NCBI GenBank assembly: GCA_036877525.1
Contig: JAZGTH010000020.1
Location: 664,001 to 728,000, forward strand
DNA from: Chromobotia macracanthus
Lineage: Eukaryota; Chordata; Actinopteri; Cypriniformes; Botiidae
DNA length: 64,000 nt
Reading direction: 5' to 3'
In this document: in pieces, positions 15,076-29,461 of the stretch
How the letters are laid out: every line of letters begins with the position of its first letter
Position numbering within the stretch: position 1 is the stretch's first letter
The notes under the pieces: generated by a model
The model's database searches: none
Told to the model about the DNA's origin: nothing
Seen by the model: only the letters and a program-made list of their open reading frames with translations
Translations under genes and position numbers: made by a program

Positions 15076-18000
15076 GGACAGAGGCCATCATATAACTTAA
15101 GCATCACATTACAAACGTGGTATTCTTCAAGTCTACAGCTGTGATGATCCACAGATTGGGTGTCATGTTTGTCAGTTTAAAGGAGCTCTTCCAGCTCTTA
15201 CTGTTTTATTTAATCTGGGCAGGTGTGTTATCCAGTTTATACTGTTTCTCTGGTCTTCTTTATCACCCTGAGATAATCTGCAAAGTAAAAGTCTTTCTGC
15301 TTGGGGGGTTGGGGGGGCTGATTCCTTCCAAAGCCTGCAAAAATGTTTTGTCGTGTTTTATGGAGCATGGCAACCTCAAAAGAAGATATAGTCAAAAAAT
15401 ATTTATCTGCAGAAATTTAGACCTTAAATGTAATTTGAATTGTTAAAGTCAACCCAAACATCTTACTGACATAAAAAAGTGAATGTTGTGTTGTTGGATG
15501 CTAATGGAATGTTCATGTGAGAATATATTTGTGTTTGACATGTAGGAATAACATATGTAAACTTGTAACTCTGAATGATAATAAATTATAGCTGGGCTTT
15601 TTTGTGGTAAATAGCTTTTTCAGGCCATGTGCCACATGAACAGGCTGTACAGAAAAAGAAATATTGGGTGGTTTAGCTGAAGTAGTTCAGAATGATGCAC
15701 ATGAAGCAGTAATGGACCTCAGTTAAGCGGATGAAGTGTTAGTCACACAGGTTAACATCACTCCTAAAGAATCTCCTGCAGATGCCAGAGAATACGAGCT
15801 GTCTGTACTCCACTTTCTCTGGCTTCCACTGCAGTAAAACTTCCTTTAAAAACACAATAAACTGCACAGACATTTTGATCACAAATGTCCTGAATGGCCT
15901 TTGTGCTATTGCATTTGTTGTAGTTTTCTATGGTAACAAAGATAAAGTTTAAAATAGATTACTGTGTTTTACTGGTTACAGTATTGTAGTGAATTGTCTT
16001 ATTCACTTAATATTATACAGTGTATGTGATTTTTTGGAAATGGGTGTTCACATTGACGTTAGAGGGCGCTCATGAACCTCTTAACAATAATAAATAGGAA
16101 CAATATTTCACATTCTAAATGAAAAAGGCAGTTTTTTCTTTGCAGCAGTTTAGGTGAGCATAGAACATTTATGTCACTGGGAATCATTTTCACTGTATAT
16201 GTTGTGTGGAATTTAAAACATTATTCTGAGATCAGTGTCATCAACAGAGACGAGCGAAGCCCTCCTGGATCAGTACAGACACTATACTAAGACTTAAGAT
16301 TTAAAAAAATCTTTATGGAACCTGTTTCATTTTTAGGGTGTGTTGCAGCACATCTGTATTTATCTTCAAACAATGCCACATTAAATTAGCTGTCTTGAGG
16401 TGTTTCTCCACAGTGCGGTTATTTCCTGTTTAAACTCCAGATCTTCAGCTGCACATCCATCTTTTGCTGTTAGTCCTGTATCCAGCTGTCAGCTCTTACA
16501 GGCTCTGCTGAGTGAGTGGCTGGAATGTTATGAGATGATGTCAGCTCCATGTGGTGTGGTCATCAGATCACATGGGCTCTCCTCACTCTCTGGACTGTGA
16601 TGTGTGTGAGTGGGCTGCTTCATACCAATGAAGTTAAACCACAGCGGTCCATGATGCACACGCATGACACATCTCACATACATAAACATCACAGCCGCTG
16701 CAGAAATATTGCGGCCTGTGTTGAAGTGGTTACGAGTTGCATTAAACAGTGAGTGGCTTTGCTTTTTAAACACAGATTTAAAAAGTCCTGAGGCTGAAAT
16801 TTTTTACACTTTTCCATTGAGTCTGATGTCTGAGTAAACTGATCCTGTGTCAGGAAGTCTTAATACTATTAAAAACACAATGAATACTGTTGGGATAACA
16901 CATATCTTGCTATGAGTATCATTCAGTGTATACAAATGTATTATCTTGTTTTATTTTCCCAACACCTCCATCTGGGTTAAACACATACTCCTGATTGTAA
17001 ATCACTGTTATTGAGCTGATATTTTGATCTGATATTCTGTTGATCTGATATTCTGTTACAGCCCCTGCTTCTTCTTCATATGAAGAGCAGAACTGCGACT
17101 CTCTCTGTCTAAACAAAGTCAGCATTACTGCCATCCACATCATTCTGCCAATTCTACTCACCAAAACAAATCACTTGATGTATTAGAGCAGATGATGAAT
17201 GAGATTAAAAGCAATATTTCACTGTCATACACACAAATGATGTGGAAAAAATAAAGCAACCGTTGCTAGAGGACATCAGGGAACAAACATCAGTCCAGTT
17301 TGAATTATCTCAGCCCAGCTGACCTCTGTAGTCATTCATCAGCTGGACTGGAAAATGCACGACTTCCACCCGACTGATGGTGAATTCATTAACTTTGAAC
17401 TTTGAGTATCTTTACACCCAGAGCTTTCATGTCTCTCACATTACTTTAGGAATCTTAATATTGATGTTTTTTCAGTTCTTCTGTCAGGGTCAATGCTCTG
17501 TCATTTGTTAATTGTTTACTGGTGTCAGTTAATCTGAGCACAAAAGCAGGAAGGAATGGAAGACAGTGTGGAGACCTCTGGTACCCCAATGAGATGGAAA
17601 AACACACATAATTGTTTCCCCTTGAGGTAATTCAGTCTCCATGACTTGATATGGAAAAGCTGCAGTGATACAGGATTCTGTATATGGGCATTTTTCAATC
17701 TATTCAAAGGAATTCTATTGCCACCGTGGATCAACAGTGGAAAGAACTAATGATTCAAAAAGGAAAGACAAAGACAAAATGTGATGCAAGTATGAAAAAC
17801 ATTGAGAAACTCATTCTTTCATAGGGCTTCAAAGGAGAGGTGTAATAATTCAAACTAGATTAGCACATTTGAAGAGCAGAATGAAAAACAAGAGATTTAT
17901 TATGAAATCTCTTAATGTGGAATGTGAAAATGACTCCGTTTTGTTTAGTGGGCATCTGAAGAATTGACAGACACAAAACCTAAGAAACAAATGGCTCTTT

Positions 18001-19486
18001 CCTCAGCATGAGGAGATTTCAGTGCAGAAGAATGTGGCTGAAGCTGAATATTAACACTGTGTCCCATAGCAACTTCTGGACGTAACAGAAGAACCAGACC
18101 TCAGCAAGGTATTGTGCCATATTTCATCTCTGACGTGAAATACAGCTGACGTGAGTAGATCAGACTGTCAATCAGAATTGTTTACTGATGACATCTTTAG
18201 ACACTTATGTTAAGGATTTGTGCAAATACAGACAAAGTAAATGTAAGATCTTATTCACTAAAATTAAATTCTATGAGTATCAGAGCAAAGAAAGCCTGTA
18301 AATACAACAAAACAATACAATCAATGAAAACAATACAATTTGAAAGACTTAAATTTATTACGTATGAGTGGAGGGATATTAAAACAGATTTGGATGTCAC
18401 TATTAAAATTACAAATGCTTCTCCAGAGAATGGAAAGTCTTTACATTTTAATGGAAAGTCTTTAAGTGCTACATATACTGTATATATCACTCTCTAGATA
18501 ACTAGCAGTCACACTGGAGTCTAATGTCTTCTTTGTACAGACGGTTCTGTGTCTGCCTGCAGGCTGCATGTCTAATGTGACATCTGACGTGGCAGACAAC
18601 TGCATCATAATGATGTTACACAAACCTGCTGCTTTTATTAAAGGAAAGATCTGAATACCCCTGTTATGGTTTAGGTGAACTCATTAGATGTTCTTCAATA
18701 GACTTCAAAAAACAAAAATGAGGCTTTTATAAAAATCCTTCACCAACACTTCACACTGCTCACAACAAAATACCACCCAGCTAATGGACCACTGGCCCCA
18801 TCCAGAGAGACGAGGAGTTAACCATCACGACTGCAGGATTGATGCCTGGTCATCATACTGCTCCTGTCTTTCATGTCTTTTTGACACATTTATGGTATAG
18901 ATCATCTCATGAACTTTCTTAGCAGAACCATCGGGGCAGACTGATGTTTGGTGGTTGACTTCATCAACATTCGTTTGCTGTTTCTCTGTGAGTAGTACAT
19001 GTGTTAGTTTATTTAGTCATATAAAAACCAAATAACTTCCATCCTGGATCCTGAAGGGATCTAAATGTCACCATGTCTATGAGAAAATATCAGGAGTTTT
19101 ATTGCTCCATTTTCTGTAATGTGATCCAACTGAATTAAAAACTTGCCCTTTTACATTGTGAGGTTGCATTTTCTTGCATTATTGGAAACACATTGTAAAT
19201 CCTAAAGGCTGTTATACATACAGACACATTTCAACTTCAACAGGATTATGAAATAACTCGTGCTTTAAGTTTTTACAAATGTTGTGTCACTTTTAAATTG
19301 TGGAGGACGTAGCAGAACAATTTAGGGTTTAGCAGCCTGGAAAGTGAGGACTTCACTCGTATTTAAAGGTCCTGAGCTGCTGTTTTTCTCAAGCATGTTC
19401 TTCAGTCTTCATCCAGCACCGTGCTGCTGGAGCTCCTCCCACACAGCGGCGCTCGCTCGCATTCAGCGCCCGGCGCCGGACTCGAC

Positions 19487-20038
19487 ATGCCGCGCTTCAC
19501 TTTGTTTGCGCTGCTTTTCTCTTTAAGCGCGACACTTTTTGCCGCAAGATCCCCGTACCAAGCTGTTCTTCAGCACAGCAGAATACGAGGAAGACCTCAC
19601 GGGTAAACACAACATCGCATGAACTTTACAGTGAGTGAACGGGACAGTGAAATGCGGTGTTTACGTTTGTGTTTTGCAGCCCAAATGTTTGTGCTATGCA
19701 GAAGATTCAAGGAACGGACAAGATGTTCTTCACCAACTGCAAGCAGTGGTACCACCGCAAGATCTGCGGCAAACCAACGTGAGTGAGCGCACGTCTTATA
19801 TACATATATACATATACATATACATATACACATATACATATACATATACATATATACACATATACATATACACATATACATATACATATACATATATACA
19901 CATATACATATACACATATACATATACATATACATAATATACATATACATATACACATATACATATACATATACATATATACACATATACATATACACAT
20001 ATACATATACATATACATATATACACATATACATATAC

Positions 20039-20070
<32 letters not shown>

Positions 20071-20138
20071 ACATATACACATATACATATACATATATAC
20101 ATATACACATACATTTACACATATACATATACATATAC

Positions 20139-20170
<32 letters not shown>

Positions 20171-20223
20171 ACACATACATTTACATATATACATATACAT
20201 ATACACATATACATATACATATA

Positions 20224-20256
<33 letters not shown>

Positions 20257-23200
20257 ATACATATACATATACATATACACATATCATATACATATATACA
20301 TATACATATATACACATATACACATATACACATATACATATACATATATACATATATACACATATATACATATATACACATATACACATATACATATATA
20401 CACATATACACATATACATATACATATATACACATATATACATATATACACATATACATATATACATATACATATATACACATCACTGAAACTTAACACG
20501 CTTATTGTTTTAAAGGCTGTCTGTCTGTCTGTTTTGCTGTGCTAAGGTCTTTCTTCATTGTTGTTAAGTTGCAGAACATTGTGAATATTAGATATAACTA
20601 TTTCATAATAAAATAATTTACCATTTGCCTTGAGAGTCAAATAAAGCATTTGAATGAATGACAGTCAGTCTGTGAACTGTCACTGTTCTGAGATGTGAAT
20701 GTATGAATAAACTAATACTGGAATACTGGACACGATCACAATCGTCTTCCAGCCCAATTCACAGTCATTTGTCATAATTCATTTGTCATAATTTGCCACT
20801 GAACAACAAATGACTGAAAGTGACACTGGGTCAGTTGTTGGGTTTTGAGTCAGTAGTTTTCTGTTATTGTCAGAACAGTTGTAAACATGATGATTATTAC
20901 ACTGTTAGAGATGCATAAGACTGTTCAGGGGCATTTCAGGGACACTGCAGACGACTTTGGTTCAGTATTTTTAAATAGCTGGAGTGCAAAAGAGAAAGTC
21001 TGGTAAAGAAGTTGAAAAGCTTAAGCCAAAGTGTTTCTGAAATGTTGGCATGTTGTTTTCTGTAGAAAGTAATAAACTCTCAATATATAACAGCTGAGCA
21101 GCTTGTAAACTTTACACAACTGCCACTGTAAGTTAACTGACTGTCAGTAAAAATCTGACTCTTTGACATACACATTAGACAGACTTCTTTAAATTCACTG
21201 AAATAACTATTTTGTACAGTGTGTTAATAGAGGTACTGAATTATCTGGAGAGTGGAGAGAAACTTTTTCTTTTAAACAGTTTATCTGCAATCTGTGTACA
21301 GAATGGAATAATTCAGTTTCTGATAAAGGCTGATCTATTTTCTATGCAACAGTCATGTAATGGAACAGCTAATAGTGTATTTGAGATCAATCCGACAGTG
21401 GATACAGAAGGACACTATACAGTAATGGCCACCATATGTCTCTTGGTAATTGGGCTCAGTCTTTGTGGGGTTAAATTGCTTAACATTCTGTACATTTATG
21501 TTATTCTGAGAAATCTGATGTTTATACGAGAGAGCGTAACAGAGAGAGGGAGAGAGAGAGATACATGTATTTTGTGTTGTGTATGTGTGCAGTAGATCAG
21601 AGATGGACTGATGTATAATGTCTGAATCTGGGGTTTTTAACAGAGTCTGGAAAGTGTAGTTGTGTGTAAAGGTGAAGGCATGATTAACAGGCAAATTATG
21701 TAACACATTTAGGTTATTACATAATGTGAGGACGTTATACAAGCCCAACAGCAGAAATTGTTATGAGGTATTTAATGTGCTTAAGTGTTCAGAAAAACTC
21801 TATTTGGTACGTCTTGTGTTGATGTGGTTATGCTGAACAATTTTACATCAGTATCACACACTGTATACACTACACAAGATGATATTTAATGTTTTAGTAA
21901 GAAGTTGTCATTATTTTTTGGTTCTGTCTTTAAACGTTAAGTGAGTTTTGAAACAGGAATGAGATTTTAAAGTAAACTCTTTAGTGTCTTCATATTGTTT
22001 ATCATCTGATTCAAAGAGCCTTTCTTCATCTTCAACTAAATATCTGTGATGATATGAATTAATATCATTGGAAAATTGCAAATGTGTGGCAGTTAATGCA
22101 GATGATGAATGTGCAGGACACTGAATACAGTAAAGATTTCAAGATCATTTACTGTAATTAAACTTTAAAAGTACTTCACTGTAACATCTTACCACACCAG
22201 TTCAATGTGTATAACACCTGAATGATGTGGCGTGCTGTTTATTTTGTCAGAAATCCATGGCTACCATCTTTGTTTATGCTGGCAGAGAGCAAACAGGAGT
22301 TGAGTTACCATCTGTTTTCAGAATCAGTTCAGTCTTCTATCCAGCTCTGTGTGTTTTACAAGTCTACCCTATCCGTGCATGCCCAGATTGTTGTCTTTGT
22401 TTAGGTGTATGTTCTGGTTTTCTACTCTTGTACACTGTAAGATGCTTAGATTTTGCTGGAATTTACACATAACTCCTCAGAAGTAATAAAGTAAAAAAGG
22501 TTTTGTTATTTCCTCCCCGAATCTCTGTGTCAAATAAAATGTCAATATATTATATCATAAATTGGGAAGAAAAAGTCAACATAATAGTAAAACAAACCAA
22601 AGAGGATTTAGCAGGATTTCTCATAAGCACTTTTGTAATTACATTTTTGTGTAACTTACTCTCATTAAATGTTTATTTATCATTAAAATTAAGAGAGTGA
22701 CTTTTGTCCTGGTCTTCTGTTAGCAGTGAGTTGAATATAAATATGAACTGTGTCAGGCAGCCGTCAGAATATTTTTCTGAAAGGAAGCATCAAAAGAGAC
22801 ACCACTTGTCAATCTCCAGCATACAGTTATCACACATTTGTTTGGTGGTTCCTCAGAATTTCTCATTGTTTATACTGGCAGCTGTTCTGCTCTTCCATCT
22901 TCCTCTGGCCAATACTGAACCTCTGGATTCTTCTGCTACCAAAAGCAATGAGATTTTATGACCCTCTAAGAGCAACCTGAGCACTGGAGCTTATTTATTA
23001 TGGAAATATCTGGCAAGAATTGAAATACAGAAGTACAGTATGAGTTTATCCACATGAGTTAAGACTATAAAACCTGTTCAATTTGAATATGAGCACTGCA
23101 TTGGTTGTTTCCATTGAGACTTCTATTAATAAAGAGAGAAACAGACCTGATTTTCGTAACCCTTTCCTGAATTAACTCCCATTTCTGATCATTACAGAAT

Positions 23201-26200
23201 CTTTTCTAAAACAAAATAAAGCACAGGCACTGTAATAATGTTTATATTGTACAATATTCTGTTGTTTTCTTCAGTGTGATCAGCTATGAGTGCTGCCCTG
23301 GTTATGAAAGGATTAGTGGGGAAAAGGGCTGTCCAGCAGGTAGATCAATTAAATGTTGTATATTATTAACAGATTGTTATAAAAAAACGAAAGAACCCCT
23401 CTGAAAATTACTGCTTTGTGTTTCAAAGCTCTACCTCTGGTGAACATCTATAAAACATTGGGTGTGGTTGGAGCCACCACCACTAAGATGTACTCTGAAA
23501 GAGCTAAACTTCAGCAGGAGATTGAGGGACCCGGCAGCTTCACTTTCTTTGCTCCCAGCAATGAGGCCTGGGCTGCACTTCCCACTGTGAGTTCCTGAGA
23601 GCTTCTGCATCATAAGAGGGGTTCTCATTACTCTCTGTCTTCTTAGACAGAGTTCTCAGATCATTATCATTGTGTATTCTGCCATATTGTTCAACGGTTG
23701 AACAAAATGTAAATTATGTAAACAGTAAATTATTTATTAAAAATGTAAACAGTAAATTATTTCAAAATGTCCTCCAGGAAATTCTGGATGCCCTGGTGAG
23801 CAATGTCAACATTGAACTTCTCAACGCTCTTCACTACCACATGGTCAACAAACGCTTGACTTCTGATGATCTCAAGCACGGTGCTGCATTCCCCTCCATG
23901 TACCAAGACTTTGATGTTCATATCCACCATTATTCCAATGGAGTGAGTCCAGTTTGGTTTGGTCATCAATTTCCTGCTTTAATCAACAATGGAAAGGACT
24001 GTCAGCTTTGTTTAGATTTTCTCCCTTAAAATATGTGTGTTGAGCGATGCATGTTGAATAGTGTTTATTCCAAATGATTTTCAAAGGGTGTAGTAATGTT
24101 TCTCAGTCGTGTGTACGTGTTTCATTGCAGATTGTGACAGTAAACTGTGCACGGCTGGTGAAGACAGACCAGCATGCCACCAATGGAATTGTGCATGTTG
24201 TTGACAGAGTCATCACCGCCATTACAAACAACATCAACTCCATGATTGAGACAGATGATGAACTGGACACTCTTCGGGTAGGTCTGTTTTAACTGAGTCA
24301 GCTGGGGTTGTTGGTTTGATGGACTTTTAACTCGAGGTTTCCTCATTATTCAGACTACAGTTTCTGCTGCTGGTCTCACCAGTTTGTTGGAGAACGAGGG
24401 TTCCTACACAATCTTCGCTCCAACCAATGAAGCCTTTGAAAAGATTCCTCCAGAAACACTGACCAGAATTTTGGAAGACCCGGTTGCTCTTAAAGGTATT
24501 TTTGCTTCAAGGTGATGAATTATGTGAAGTGTCATGTGATGTCAGCCAAAGAGAAAATGTTTGAGAAGCAACAGTACATTTTGATAAAATATTAAAAACA
24601 TGTTTTTTAGAGTAACATGTAGTGATAAGGTCAAGGATGTGAGAATGTAAAAGTCATTGTCTTTGTTTGATGTAATTGGTGATAATTTGAAATGGCATCT
24701 GTGCTCTTTAGATCTTCTGAATTATCACATTGTGAAGAATCTGCACTGTTCTGAGTCCATTGTGACTGGAACTCCACTGGAGACGTTACAGGGCTCGGTG
24801 CTGGAAGTGGGTTGTGATGGAGAAGAGATGACCATCAATGGAAAAACTATCATCACAGAAAAGGATAAAGTTGGAACCAATGGAGTCATTCATTACATCA
24901 ATGAACTGCTAATTCCTGACTCAGGTGTGTTCTTTAAAAATTCTTCAGCAGTGGATTTTAATCAACTCAAGAAAATCTTTACTGTGACTCTTTGTTTTTT
25001 AGCTAAGACGCTGCTGGAGCTCGCAGAGGGGTCTGTTGTTACCACAGCCACAAAACTGTTTACTGATGCTGGACTGACCGATCACCTGATTGGCTCTGAG
25101 GCTGTGACCCTGTTAGCCCCACTAAACAGTGCTTTTAAGGGTCAGATCACTTCACCACTTAAACTTGTGTTTGGACTAAAATACATTTTAAACTTTCTAA
25201 CTATGTATATATGAACATGTTCTAAACAGTAAATGTGTCATTTGTGTGCAGACAAGAGCTTGACAATGACTCCTGACTTGAAGAAGCTGCTGAGAAACCA
25301 CATTCTCACGGGGAAACTTTCCTCCAAAGGTCTTTATGATGGGCAAGAGCTGGAGACTCTCGGTGGACTGAAACTTAGAGTGTTTGTGTACAGAAATGTG
25401 AGTGTTGAAATGTGTATGAGCTTCATTAAACAAAACAACACATCCAGTCAGTCAGTTCTAAAGGAACTATTTTTGTCTGTGCTGAACAAAATCCTATAAT
25501 GGCCATAAGTGTCATTTTCATGACAATGAAATAAAAAATAAATCACTATTATCTAGAACTGGCTTTATTAAACTTCGCATTCCTCATCTGAATCCATCAA
25601 AATCTGTTATTTCTAGTCATGCTATAGCTGGTGGTGAGGGTGGTATACTTCTGTGCTCTCACTTTTCTGCTTTGTAATGGAATTGGCAGACCACCGGAAA
25701 CCTCTACTTTGGATCACCTTAACTTTTCCACAGTTTTCTTCATGCACCATCAGTCCTGTGAGAGAAGAAAGTTCTTAAACTGCTGATCTGCTTAGCTGAT
25801 GACCTGAACTCTTGTATGGACTTTGCAGAACCTGTGCATTGAGAATGCCTGCATTGCTGCCCAAGACAGAAATGGCCGTTATGGAACTATGTTTATGGTT
25901 GACAAGCTCCTCGCTCCATCCACAGGAACCGTTATGGACGTCCTGAAGGCAGATGATCGGTTCAGGTGAGAAGACGATAACTCAGTTCAAACCCTCATTG
26001 TGATGTTTCAGATGTCTAGAAGAAACAGGAGAGCAAGTCCTTAGTACAAAAAAAAATACCCCATAAAAACTTCCCACCAAAAAGGGTGTAATTGTTTTCA
26101 CAGATGTAGTGAAAGGGAATAAACAGCTGCTGTTTCTCACCCACATTCTTGTCAGTCTGTCAAAGCTTTATTTGTAACGATCACATGATGGCCTGTTCTA

Positions 26201-27525
26201 ACTTGAGACTCAGTGTTCATCAGATCTGTAATAATCTGGGTGGAATCTGAGCTGTCAGTTCAGCTGTTTTTATAGCCTCAGGATCTGCTGCTGGTAATGT
26301 GCATTCATGAACTCTCGTTCATACAGCACTTTGGTTGGTGCCATTCAGAGAGCAGGACTGATGGAACTGCTGAACAATAAAGGGACCTACACTGTCTTTG
26401 CCCCCACCAATGCAGCCTTCAGTGCAATGCCCCCCGCTGACCTCAACAAACTCATGAGTACTGCCTCTGTATCACCATATGTCTGAAAAGCAGATGTTTA
26501 CTGCATGATTAGGCATAAACTGGTTGCGTTTGTTGCTATGGGAATTATACTATGTATAATTCTTTAATACTATGTATTAAAGTATCCATGAACATGTTTA
26601 AGGTATATCTGTTGTATTCCTGCAATTTTGTACACAGGAGATCCCAAGGAGATGGCCAACCTTCTGAAGTTCCACATTGGTGAGGAGTTTATGATCAGCG
26701 GTGCAGTGACCTCACACACCAGACTGAAACCTCTTGCAGGAGATAAACTGGAGCTCGGAACGGTTAGAACTCAAAGAATCGGAAAGAATTTCACATGGAT
26801 CTTTATCATATAATAACAGCTAATAGATAACAGACAGTTCATTTCATTTCCTGTTGAACTGTAGCTTTAAACTGATTTATCTGATAATTCTGACATTTAA
26901 CTCTGACTTTTCCTCCTTTAGCGCAACTCCACTGTGTACGTCAACAGAGTGCCTGTGCTGGAGGGCGATATGATGGCTACCAATGGAGTTGTACATGCTG
27001 TTGACACAATCCTAAAGCCGCTGCGTAAGACCTCAACCATTTTCCTGCAATATTTTGGTATTAAAAATTTATTTCAGAGCTTCATAGCAGTGTGAAATTC
27101 TCTTGCAGCTCCTAAAGCTGTAAGTGATCAGGCAGACGGGTCTGTGATCAGACACACAGCTGCTGTTAAGGTTAGTGATGTCATACATTATGTTTTGTAA
27201 ACATAAAAATTGTCTTGATGAATATTTTTGTATTTCTTTTTAATTCTCAATTTCAGGCTGGCTCTGAGGTTATGAAAAATGGTATGAAAATGGTTTTGTT
27301 CTCTACCTTTAAAAGAATCAGTTATAATAACTTTTTTACATACATTTAATGCGTATTTAGCTTCTGGTATATGTTTAATTTATAGAATCTCTATTTTTAA
27401 TCTTCAGTATTTGCTTATATTTGATTGTATTTGACTAAAAATACATTTCTTGTCACATTCCAGATGATCTCTTCCAGAAGGTCCTAAGAAGTCAGAGCAG
27501 CAGAAGATTGTCCCATGTCCAGTAA
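19487..27525 (+). CDS. tgfbi: Transforming growth factor beta-induced protein (keratoepithelin, beta-ig-h3)
   Basis: Secreted extracellular-matrix adhesion protein that binds collagens and integrins. Exons: 19487-19602, 19680-19778, 23275-23339, 23429-23586, 23778-23942, 24131-24277, 24354-24495, 24712-24924, 25003-25140, 25252-25397, 25829-25965, 26327-26457, 26638-26762, 26922-27024, 27109-27170, 27257-27281, 27464-27525. They total 2034 nt (677 aa plus stop) in 17 exons, the number I recall for human TGFBI. The order is signal peptide (MPRFTLFALLFSLSATLFAA), a Cys-rich EMI domain (NVCAMQKI, TNCKQWYHRKICGK, YECCPGYE), then four fasciclin-1 domains with H1/H2-like motifs (FTFFAPSNEAWAALP, NGIVHVVDRVI, YTIFAPTNEAFEKIP, NGVIHYINELLIP, YTVFAPTNAAFSAMP, NGVVHAVDTIL). 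The C-terminal RGD of mammalian orthologues is not present; the aligned region reads QADGSV. Intron 2 (3.5 kb) holds a 0.7 kb tandem array. A likely poly(A) signal lies at 28039. Confidence 0.96.
19796..20482 (+). repeat. (CATATA/CACATA)n tandem array in tgfbi intron 2
   Basis: About 690 bp of alternating pyrimidine-purine sequence built from TACATA, TATACA and CACATA hexamers. It begins 17 bp after the donor of tgfbi exon 2. Long open frames in several registers (IHIYTY or MYMYICIC peptides) follow automatically from the repeat. Confidence 0.97.
20483..23274 (+). other. Remainder of tgfbi intron 2
   Basis: No exon or gene recognised. An open frame of 127 codons at 21212-21595 has no family resemblance and no supporting splice sites. 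Confidence 0.6.
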
Positions 27526-28038
27526 ATGCTCTTCTGTGGAGTAAAACTGTGGTTTATGGTCGAATTATTCACAACACAGAGATCATTCAAAGACTGAAAA
27601 ATCCAGCCAACCAAATCCAGAATGCTGAAGATGTGAAGAACATAGAGTTCAGTAAATCAAGATTGTCTTCGGATGGAGAACAGTGTTTTAAATCTGTATC
27701 ACAGCAGTGTGGCACGTCATGTCTTTTAAATATTCAACTTCTGTTTGGCAATTATTCAGATTAGATGGTTGGTTCACATTAATGTTTCTGTAAACATCTT
27801 TTTTCATATTTTGTATTGGGTTTTATGTTTGTTGTATGTGATACACTTGTAGCATGTTTGCATGGTTTTTAAGCTGGAAAAGCTATTTGGGCACATAAAA
27901 ATGCAGATCACATTTATGTCTTTGGGTCCTGTAGCCTGTAGTGTAAGTCGTGGAGATATGTAACTTGTGCAGATTGTTACATACTGTTTTTTACCAAAGA
28001 CACGTAAGAAACCAAAGATCTCTTCCTTCACACTCTGT

Positions 28039-28044
28039 AATAAA
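28039..28044 (+). other. Candidate tgfbi poly(A) signal (AATAAA)
   Basis: AATAAA lies 0.5 kb after the tgfbi stop, with T- and G-rich sequence downstream (ATTTTGTAGCC). A second A-rich cluster near 28212 (AATTAAAAG) could serve a longer 3' UTR. Confidence 0.5.
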
Positions 28045-29461
28045 ATGATCATTTTGTAGCCACAGGATTAATTTACATGCAGTATAATCAGCCAGTGCTT
28101 TGAATATTGTTAACTCTGTCTTGCTCTGGTGTTATGAACCAGTTTGTCTGTTTTGAGCTGATTCCATGGATGGTGTGGTGGATTTTATAATGTTGTGATT
28201 ATTGTGTGTGGCAATTAAAAGTCTCATTTAGATAAAAATAATAATGATATACCTGCTGGTCCTAATGTTTCATGACTTCATTATGCATGACTAAATCATT
28301 TACCTGTGTTTCAGTCTTACTCAAACACGTTTTGATTCTTCTGCTTTAGGACACAGATTTTATACACTGAACATCATGTGGCGAACCCTCAAGCTACCAA
28401 AATTGTTTATCATTCACACACAAACATAAATGAACTAAAAGCCTCTTTGTATAGTTTTGTTTGTGGATTTCTGTTTATACTTGCATTTGGGTATCGTCTG
28501 TGAAGTGACACATTTTGGCAGAGTTTGTACCAAAATAGTGCAGAGTATAACACAGATGCTATGAAAATGGGTTTGGTAAAGATGCCTCTCTAATGATATC
28601 ACATGGAAAAATGCCAGTTGTTTAAAACCTGCCATCTTGCTTTACTGTGTTTGTTATATCACCACAGTTACATGCTGGAAACAGGTAACAGCAAACAAAG
28701 CAGTAATGGAGATGAGATGCCTTAAGCTGCTTGACACAGCAGCAAACATACTGTATGTTCCTCTCTCAGCTGACAGCCTGAGGAGAGAACTGAATGAAAC
28801 ATTTCATCAGAGCGAGACACAAGCAGACGCTTGTGTGTCACAGAGGTGAATGAAGTTTAAAGCTACTGGAGTCTGCTGGCAGACTGCCAAACACTTGAGT
28901 TTATTCAGTGTGTTAGTCTAGTTTTTACAGCACTATGTAGCAAGCAAAGATCAGTGCACTGAAAGACATTGAGATTTTCCTCTGCCGCTCTCTGAACCTG
29001 TTGCTAAATCATGTTTAACTCTTTTTTTTTTTAAATATAAAATTACATTGTACGTCTGAGGCCTTTATCAGATTCCTGTCTTCCTTTAGTTTTAAACCAT
29101 TTTGCAGTTTGCTTCAGATGTAGTTCTGGTAATAGTTGTTGAATCTGGAAAAATCAGCAGTGACTTTCTTGCCATTCTGTTTGCTTTGTGTTACCAAAAT
29201 AGATTGTTCTATGCATAAATGTTTAGGTTTATACATTTCATTCATAAGAAGTGTCTTCAGTGCACCTACACATGGTTATTGTAAGACAGCATTTTGTGTG
29301 AAGCACCTTTCTAATGTGAAATACATGTGGCCATTAATTCCCTAATACAGTGTGTTTATTCACTCTCTGCATATCAAAATCCTGCAGCTGTTCTGCTAGT
29401 TTCTGTAGCTCTTTACTGCACTACACAACAGAGAGAAGACACTAGCATGTGAGTAATAATG

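Larger units (their letters stand above)
7577..19486. other. Gene-poor stretch of about 12 kb between arap3 and tgfbi
   Basis: I see no coding region with family resemblance or codon-like structure on either strand. Open frames are all under about 110 codons and have no consistent splice sites. It holds the SINE-like remnants listed separately (10031-10094 and 14306-14434), a small minisatellite (14976-15075) and otherwise AT-rich unique sequence. It may contain the 5' UTR exons and promoter of arap3 and regulatory DNA for either neighbour. Confidence 0.5.

Noticed and set aside
19597..20499. Open frames of 225-237 codons on both strands (IHIYTY, MYMYICIC)
   Set aside because: A hexanucleotide array without stops in several frames; it lies wholly in a tgfbi intron.
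21212..21595. 127-codon frame within tgfbi intron 2
   Set aside because: No family resemblance, no splice support, and a low-complexity end (RERGRER).
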